A stretch of 9,455 nucleotides of DNA from Candidatus Segetimicrobium genomatis (GTDB lineage Bacteria > Sysuimicrobiota > Sysuimicrobiia > Sysuimicrobiales > Segetimicrobiaceae), in assembly GCA_005883865.1 (NCBI GenBank), contig VBAO01000242.1, positions 1 through 9,455 of the forward strand, given 5' to 3'. The stretch's first letter is position 1. Each line of letters begins with the position of its first letter. Shown here one piece after another: positions 5,193 to 9,455 of the stretch. Below the pieces are notes generated by a model. The model worked only from the letters and a program-made list of their open reading frames with translations, was not told the origin of the DNA and made no database searches. Both the position numbers and the translations under genes were made by a program.

Positions 5193-7286
5193 ATGCGTGG
5201 AGGATACCGGATCGGGTTGGACATCGGCGGCACCTTTACGGACTTCGTGCTGCTCGACGATGCCACGGGAGCGATCCACCTGCACAAGGTCCTCACCACG
5301 TTTCCCGATCCCGCGGAAGGAGCGCTCGGGGGACTCGCCGAGCTCTGCCGGTCCGTCGATGTGGACCTCCGGGATGTGGGCACCCTGGTGCACGGCACCA
5401 CCCTCGTGACGAACCTGATCATCGAGCGGGCCGGCGCGGCGACCGCGCTGCTCACGACTCGGGGATTCCGGGATGTGGTCGAGATGGGCCGGGAGCAGCG
5501 CTACGATATCTACGACCTCTTCCTCCGGTTCCCGCCGCCCCTGGCGCCGCGGCGCTGGCGGGTGGAACTCGACGAGCGGATCACCCGGGACGGGGAGGTC
5601 CTGACGCCGCTCGACCCGGCCCAGGTCCGCCGGACGGTGGGCCGCCTGGTGGCCGAGGGGGTCGAGTCCGTTGCGGTCTCGCTCCTGCACGCCTACAAGA
5701 ACCCGGCGCACGAGGAGGCCGTGCGTGCGGCCGTCCAGGGGGCGTTTCCCGGCGTCAGCGTCTCGCTCAGCAGCGACGTGGTGCCGGAGATCCGGGAGTG
5801 GGAGCGGACGTGCACGACGGTCTGCAACGCCTACGTCAAACCCCTCGTCGACCGCTACCTCGAGCGCCTCGAGAAGGCGCTCGCCGAGCGGGGGTTCGTC
5901 GGGCGGTTCTACCTGATGCAGTCGTCGGGCGGAACGGCCACGTGCGAGACCGCCCGCCGGTTCCCGATCCGCCTCCTGGAGTCGGGCCCCGCCGGCGGCG
6001 CGCTCGTCACCGCGTTCTTCGGCGAGCGGTTGGGCCTGTGGGACCTGGTCGCCTTCGACATGGGGGGAACGACCGCCAAGATCTGCCTGGTGCGCGGCGG
6101 CCGCCCCGAGATCGCCCCGATGATGGAGGCGGCGCGGGTCCACCGGTTCAAGCGCGGGTCGGGGCTGCCGGTCGTGGCCCCGGTGGTGGACATGATGGAG
6201 ATCGGCGCGGGAGGCGGCTCGATCGCGCGCATCGACGCGCTCGGGCTGATGAAGGTGGGGCCCCAGAGCGCGGGGGCGTCCCCGGGCCCGGCCTGCTACG
6301 GCCGCGGGGGGCGCGAGGCGACGGTCACGGACGCGTGTCTCGCCCTCGGGTACTTCGACCCCGGGTACTTCCTCGGGGGGACGATGTCGCTCGACCGCCC
6401 GGCCGCCCTCGAGGCGCTCGAGCGGCTGGGCGCGGCGGTGGGGCTGGACACCGTGTCGACGGCGTGGGGCGTCCACCGGATCGTCAGCGAGAACATGGCG
6501 GCCGCCGCCCGCGTCTACATGATCGAACGGGGGCAGGATCCCCGCCGCTACGCGATGCTGGCCTTCGGCGGCGCGGGGCCGGCCCATGCGTCGAGGGTCG
6601 CCCGCATCCTCGGCCTCACGCACGTGCTCGTGCCGCCGGCGTCGGGGGCGGCCTCGGCCCTCGGGTTCCTCGTCACGCCCTTGAGCTTCGAATTCGCGCA
6701 TTCCTTCCCCGGGGAGCTCGAGACGCTGGACTGGGGACGGATCGACCGGCTCTATCTGGACATGGAGGCGCGGGGACGCGCGATGCTCGCGGAGGGCGGC
6801 GTCGGTCCCTCCGACGTGACCTGCGAGCGGCGGGCGGAGATGCGCCTTTCGGGGCAGTTCCACGACATCGAGGTGCCGGTGCCGGGCGGGCGCCTCACGT
6901 CTGAGATCGTGCCGGATCTGACCGCCCGGTTCGAGGCGGAGTACCGCCGGCTCTACAGCACCTACCTCCCCGGCCGGCCGGTGCAGGCCTTGAACTGGCG
7001 CGTGCTCGTCACCGGCCCCCGGCCGCGCGTGCAACTGGAGACCTCTCCCGTCGATCCTGGGGCGCGCGCCGCCGCCGCGCTCAAGGGCCGCCGGCGGGCG
7101 TACTTCCCCGAGACCGAAGGGTTCGTCGAGGTGCCGGTGTACGATCGGTACGGGCTGCGGCCGGGCGCGGCGTGCGCGGGTCCCGCGATCGTAGAGGAGC
7201 GGGAGGCGACGACCGTCGTCGGGCCCGGGGATGCGCTGGAGGTCGACGGGCACCGCAACCTGGTGATCGCGGTGGGGCGGTCATGA
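5193..7286 (+). CDS. hyuA: Hydantoinase/oxoprolinase subunit A (HyuA-like)
   Basis: A 697-residue protein, usual length for the A subunit of N-methylhydantoinase / 5-oxoprolinase / acetone carboxylase-type enzymes. These use ATP to activate a cyclic amide or ketone and act as complexes with HyuB. Domains: N-terminal Hydant_A_N (about 5-185) with the phosphate motif GLDIGGTFTDFVLLDD (8-23), VHGTTLVTNLIIER (66-79) and TTRGFRDVVEMGR (88-100); the catalytic Hydantoinase_A domain (about 205-495) with CNAYVKP (211-217), SSGGTATCETARR (244-256), LESGPAGGA (262-270), the second phosphate motif AFDMGGTTAKICLV (287-300), IGAGGGSIAR (337-346) and AFGGAGPAHA (457-466); then a C-terminal domain (about 500-690). 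The paired Asp-Gly-Gly-Thr motifs place it in the actin-like ATPase fold. ATG 5193 has no upstream ribosome-binding site; a GGAGG lies just inside the frame. Its stop overlaps the next start by ATGA. Substrate undetermined; acetone carboxylase is less likely because no gamma subunit is seen. Confidence 0.92.
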   Translation: MRGGYRIGLDIGGTFTDFVLLDDATGAIHLHKVLTTFPDPAEGALGGLAELCRSVDVDLRDVGTLVHGTTLVTNLIIERAGAATALLTTRGFRDVVEMGREQRYDIYDLFLRFPPPLAPRRWRVELDERITRDGEVLTPLDPAQVRRTVGRLVAEGVESVAVSLLHAYKNPAHEEAVRAAVQGAFPGVSVSLSSDVVPEIREWERTCTTVCNAYVKPLVDRYLERLEKALAERGFVGRFYLMQSSGGTATCETARRFPIRLLESGPAGGALVTAFFGERLGLWDLVAFDMGGTTAKICLVRGGRPEIAPMMEAARVHRFKRGSGLPVVAPVVDMMEIGAGGGSIARIDALGLMKVGPQSAGASPGPACYGRGGREATVTDACLALGYFDPGYFLGGTMSLDRPAALEALERLGAAVGLDTVSTAWGVHRIVSENMAAAARVYMIERGQDPRRYAMLAFGGAGPAHASRVARILGLTHVLVPPASGAASALGFLVTPLSFEFAHSFPGELETLDWGRIDRLYLDMEARGRAMLAEGGVGPSDVTCERRAEMRLSGQFHDIEVPVPGGRLTSEIVPDLTARFEAEYRRLYSTYLPGRPVQALNWRVLVTGPRPRVQLETSPVDPGARAAAALKGRRRAYFPETEGFVEVPVYDRYGLRPGAACAGPAIVEEREATTVVGPGDALEVDGHRNLVIAVGRS

Positions 7287-9085
7287 GCGCCACGTTTGAT
7301 CCGGTCTCGCTCGAGATCATGTGGAGCCGCCTGATCAACATCGCGGAGGAGTGCTGGATCACGATCTGGCGGACCGCGTTCAGCCTGATCATCGGCGAGG
7401 CCCAGGACTTCGGGTGCGAGGTGTTCGACCCCCACGCCGACTCGATCGCGCACTCGCCGCGGTCGATGCCGGTGTTCAACCTGACCCTGCCGCTCGCGGT
7501 GCGGCACCTGCTGGCCGCGTTCCCCCGCGACACCCTCGAGCCGGGCGACGTGCTCGTCACCAACGACCCGTGGATCTGCGCGGGACACCTCTACGACCTG
7601 GCCGCCGTCACCCCGGTGTTCCGGAGGGGCGTGCTGGTCGGCCTCGTCGGGTCGATCGGCCACTGCTCCGATATCGGCGGGACGCGCGACTCGATGAGCG
7701 CCCGCGAGATCTACGAGGAAGGGCTCCAGATCCCGCCGCTCAGGCTCTACCGCCGCGGCGAGCCGAACCGGGACCTGATCGAGATGATCCGGGCCAACGT
7801 GCGCCGGGGCGAGATGGTGCTCGGCGACATCCAGGCCCAGGTGTCGAGCAACCAGGTGGGGGCGGACCGGCTCGTCGCGTTCATGGACGAGTACGGGCTG
7901 GACTCGCTGACCCCGCTCGCCCACGTCGTGCAGGAGCGCGCGGAGCGTGCGATGCGGGAGGCGATCCGCGCGCTGCCGGAGGGAACCTACCGGAGCGAGG
8001 TCACCTTCGACGGGCTCGGCGAGCCGCTCACGCTGCCGTGCGCGGTCACGGTCGACGGCGACGAGATCACGGTCGACTGGGCCGGCGCACCTCCCCAGTT
8101 ACCCAGGGGCGGCATCAACTGCACCTACCACTACACCGCCGCGCACACGACCTATGTGCTCAAGTCGATCCTGACGCCCGAGATCCCCTCGAACGCCGGG
8201 TGCTTCCGGCCGCTGCACGTCACGGTGCCCGAGGGGACGATCCTCAACTGCCGGTACCCCGCCTCGGTGAACCAGCGGACGCAGACCGGGTGGTACTGCG
8301 GCCCGGCGGTGTTCAAGGCCCTGGCGCCGATCCTGCGGGACCGCGTCCAGGCGTTCACCGGCCTCCCGATGGGGATGGGCGCGTACGGCGTCGACGCCCA
8401 GGGGCGCGTGTTCAACGACCACCTCTTCCAGGGGGGCGGCCAGGGCGCCGGCGCGCACGGCGACGGCCAGTCGGCCCTCTTGTACCCGACCTCGGCGGGC
8501 AATGTCTCGGTCGAGATGTTCGAGCACCGGACGCCGCTCGTGGTGGAGTGCAAGGAACTCATCCCCGACTCGGGGGGACCCGGCCGCCACCGCGGCGGGT
8601 TGGGGCAGCGCGTGCGCATCCGAAAGCTTTCGGACGACGGCTTCTCCGCGCTCGTCGACCTCCATCCGCACGGGATGCTCGTCGCGCCCCCGGGGTTGTT
8701 TGGGGGGCGGGCGGGCGCGAGGGCGCGGGCCTACGTGGCCGATGGAACGCTGGTGCTGGAAAGTGGGGCCACGGTCAGCTTGGCCGAGTTGCGGCACACC
8801 GGCCAGCGCGCGACGATCGAGATCGCGGGCGGGAGCGGGTACGGCGATCCCCTGGAGCGGCCGCTGAAGCAGGTGCAGGCCGACCTCGACGACGGCTACG
8901 TCACCCCTCAGGGGGCCGCGGAGTACGGGGTGACGGTGGGACCCGAGGGGAACGCGAAGCGGAATGGCGGAGCCGTGCCGCGCTCGCGAAAGAAACGGGC
9001 GCCGGCAGGCGTCAAGGGATCCGCGAAGCCGAGGACCGCGGGTGGGCGACGAAGCGCGCCGCGGCGAAAGGGTGGGCGACGATGA
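7283..9085 (+). CDS. hyuB: Hydantoinase/oxoprolinase subunit B (HyuB-like) with a lysine/arginine-rich C-terminal tail
   Basis: A 600-residue B subunit of the HyuAB / 5-oxoprolinase family, partner of the preceding gene, which it overlaps by 4 bp. The start MSATFDPVSLEIMWSRL is the standard HyuB N-terminus. Family landmarks: EPGDVLVTNDPW (86-97) with GHLYDLAAVTPVF (101-113); GSIGHCSDIGG (123-133), whose His and Asp probably belong to the metal/active site; EIYEEGLQIPPLRLY (142-156); GDIQAQVSSN (181-190); DWAGAPPQLPRGGINC (265-280); PASVNQRTQTG (326-336); a Gly-rich FQGGGQGAGAHGDG (382-395); and YPTSAGNVSVEMFEHRTPLV (401-420). The conserved part ends near residue 550 (AAEYGVTVG). Residues 559-600 are an added tail with 17 Lys/Arg and no acidic residue, encoded in part by a repeated 12-13 bp unit. 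Such tails are not usual for the family. The TGA overlaps the methyltransferase ATG. Confidence 0.92.
   Translation: MSATFDPVSLEIMWSRLINIAEECWITIWRTAFSLIIGEAQDFGCEVFDPHADSIAHSPRSMPVFNLTLPLAVRHLLAAFPRDTLEPGDVLVTNDPWICAGHLYDLAAVTPVFRRGVLVGLVGSIGHCSDIGGTRDSMSAREIYEEGLQIPPLRLYRRGEPNRDLIEMIRANVRRGEMVLGDIQAQVSSNQVGADRLVAFMDEYGLDSLTPLAHVVQERAERAMREAIRALPEGTYRSEVTFDGLGEPLTLPCAVTVDGDEITVDWAGAPPQLPRGGINCTYHYTAAHTTYVLKSILTPEIPSNAGCFRPLHVTVPEGTILNCRYPASVNQRTQTGWYCGPAVFKALAPILRDRVQAFTGLPMGMGAYGVDAQGRVFNDHLFQGGGQGAGAHGDGQSALLYPTSAGNVSVEMFEHRTPLVVECKELIPDSGGPGRHRGGLGQRVRIRKLSDDGFSALVDLHPHGMLVAPPGLFGGRAGARARAYVADGTLVLESGATVSLAELRHTGQRATIEIAGGSGYGDPLERPLKQVQADLDDGYVTPQGAAEYGVTVGPEGNAKRNGGAVPRSRKKRAPAGVKGSAKPRTAGGRRSAPRRKGGRR
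9040..9082 (+). repeat. Two in-frame 13-bp direct repeats at the hyuB 3' end
   Basis: GGGTGGGCGACGA occurs at 9040-9052 and again at 9070-9082, 30 bases apart (ten codons, so in frame). Each copy encodes Gly-Gly-Arg-Arg in the basic tail. The second copy also supplies the probable ribosome-binding sequence (AAAGGGTGGG, 9067-9076) and the first base of the methyltransferase start codon. Confidence 0.6.
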
Positions 9086-9455
9086 GCGATCTTGAGGCGA
9101 TCAAGAGCCGGATGCAGCAGACGTGGGCGTCGGGCGACTTCGCGATGATCGGCACGACCAACCTCATCGTGGGGGAGATGCTCTGCGAAGCGGTCGACGT
9201 CCGTCCGGGCTGGAAAGTCCTCGACGTAGCGACGGGGAGCGGCAACACGGCGCTCGCCGCTGCGCGCCGCTTCTGCGATGTGACCGGCGTGGACTTCGTC
9301 CCCGCGCTGCTCGAGCGGGCGCGGGAGCGGGCCGCCGCCGAACGCCTGCAGATCGCCTTCCACGAAGGCGATGCGGAGCGTCTGCCGTTTCCCGACGCAT
9401 CCTTCGATGTCGTGCTGTCCACGTTCGGCGCGATGTTCGCCCCGAACCAGGAACA
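9082..9455 (+). CDS. Class I SAM-dependent methyltransferase, N-terminal part (3' end outside window)
   Basis: The frame from ATG 9082 is open to the end of the window (124 codons visible). MSDLEAIKSRMQQTWASGDF (1-20) is a lead-in helix seen in UbiE-like small-molecule methyltransferases. Motif I is KVLDVATGSGNTALAAA (45-61), the SAM-binding glycine loop. Motif II, VTGVDFVPALLERARER (67-83), has the acidic residue (D71) that binds the ribose. EGDAERLPFPDASFDVVLST (95-114) covers motifs III-IV. The acceptor substrate is not predictable from this half. The ATG overlaps the hyuB-like stop by ATGA, with AAAGGGTGGG about 5 bases upstream, so it belongs to the same operon and is probably translationally coupled. 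It may modify a product of the pathway or be a bystander. Confidence 0.88.
   Translation, partial: MSDLEAIKSRMQQTWASGDFAMIGTTNLIVGEMLCEAVDVRPGWKVLDVATGSGNTALAAARRFCDVTGVDFVPALLERARERAAAERLQIAFHEGDAERLPFPDASFDVVLSTFGAMFAPNQE

Noticed and set aside
5093..6904. Plus-strand frame of 603 codons in another frame of hyuA
   Set aside because: It is Arg/Gly/Pro-rich with no family features; the overlapping frame encodes all HyuA motifs.
5076..7253. Minus-strand frame open for over 2 kb upstream of the GYD start, antisense to hyuA
   Set aside because: The translation is Arg/Pro/His/Asp-rich with no recognisable domain, while the opposite strand encodes a complete HyuA. It is the usual antisense shadow of GC-biased third codon positions. 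GYD has its own ribosome-binding site and start.
6962..7924. Minus-strand frame across the hyuA/hyuB junction
   Set aside because: It is antisense to two strongly supported genes and shows only biased composition.
8099..9422. Minus-strand frames antisense to the hyuB 3' half and the methyltransferase
   Set aside because: No domain or start signal, and the plus-strand genes are clear.

Overview
The window looks like one catabolic or uptake locus from a very GC-rich (by eye, roughly two thirds G+C or more) uncultured bacterium. The gene set (DinB-like protein, Dpp-type ABC importer, COG3964 amidohydrolase, HyuA/HyuB pair, GYD-domain protein) is common in soil and subsurface bacteria. Nothing here fixes the phylum. 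There are no RNA genes, insertion sequences, CRISPR arrays or phage genes, and no stretch over 300 bases without a gene.

Layout. Bases 1-161 (+) are the 3' end of a DinB-like gene. Its stop codon abuts the stop of the convergent leftward operon. That operon reads from about 5075 down to 162. In order it holds a small GYD-domain protein (5075-4782), a family 5 substrate-binding protein (4722-3172), a DppB-type permease (3171-2230), a DppC-type permease (2222-1338) and a COG3964-type amidohydrolase (1285-162). The amidohydrolase is broken by a frameshift coupled to loss of about 20 residues, which include the expected catalytic Asp. The two ATPase subunits needed by the importer are absent from the window.

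A divergent intergenic region (5076-5192) with nested inverted repeats separates this from a rightward operon. That operon holds hyuA-like (5193-7286), hyuB-like (7283-9085) and a class I SAM-dependent methyltransferase (from 9082, running off the window). Each pair in the rightward operon overlaps by ATGA, so the genes are probably translationally coupled.

Likely teamwork (inference): the importer brings in a small peptide-like, cyclic-amide or acylated compound. The HyuA/HyuB pair (5-oxoprolinase / N-methylhydantoinase family, ATP-dependent ring opening) and, in its intact ancestral form, the metal-dependent amidohydrolase would act on it. The substrate cannot be read from the sequence. I do not see a clearly new system. 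The points most worth a second look are the decayed amidohydrolase, the lysine/arginine-rich tail of the HyuB-like protein with its 13-bp repeat, and the structured divergent intergenic region.
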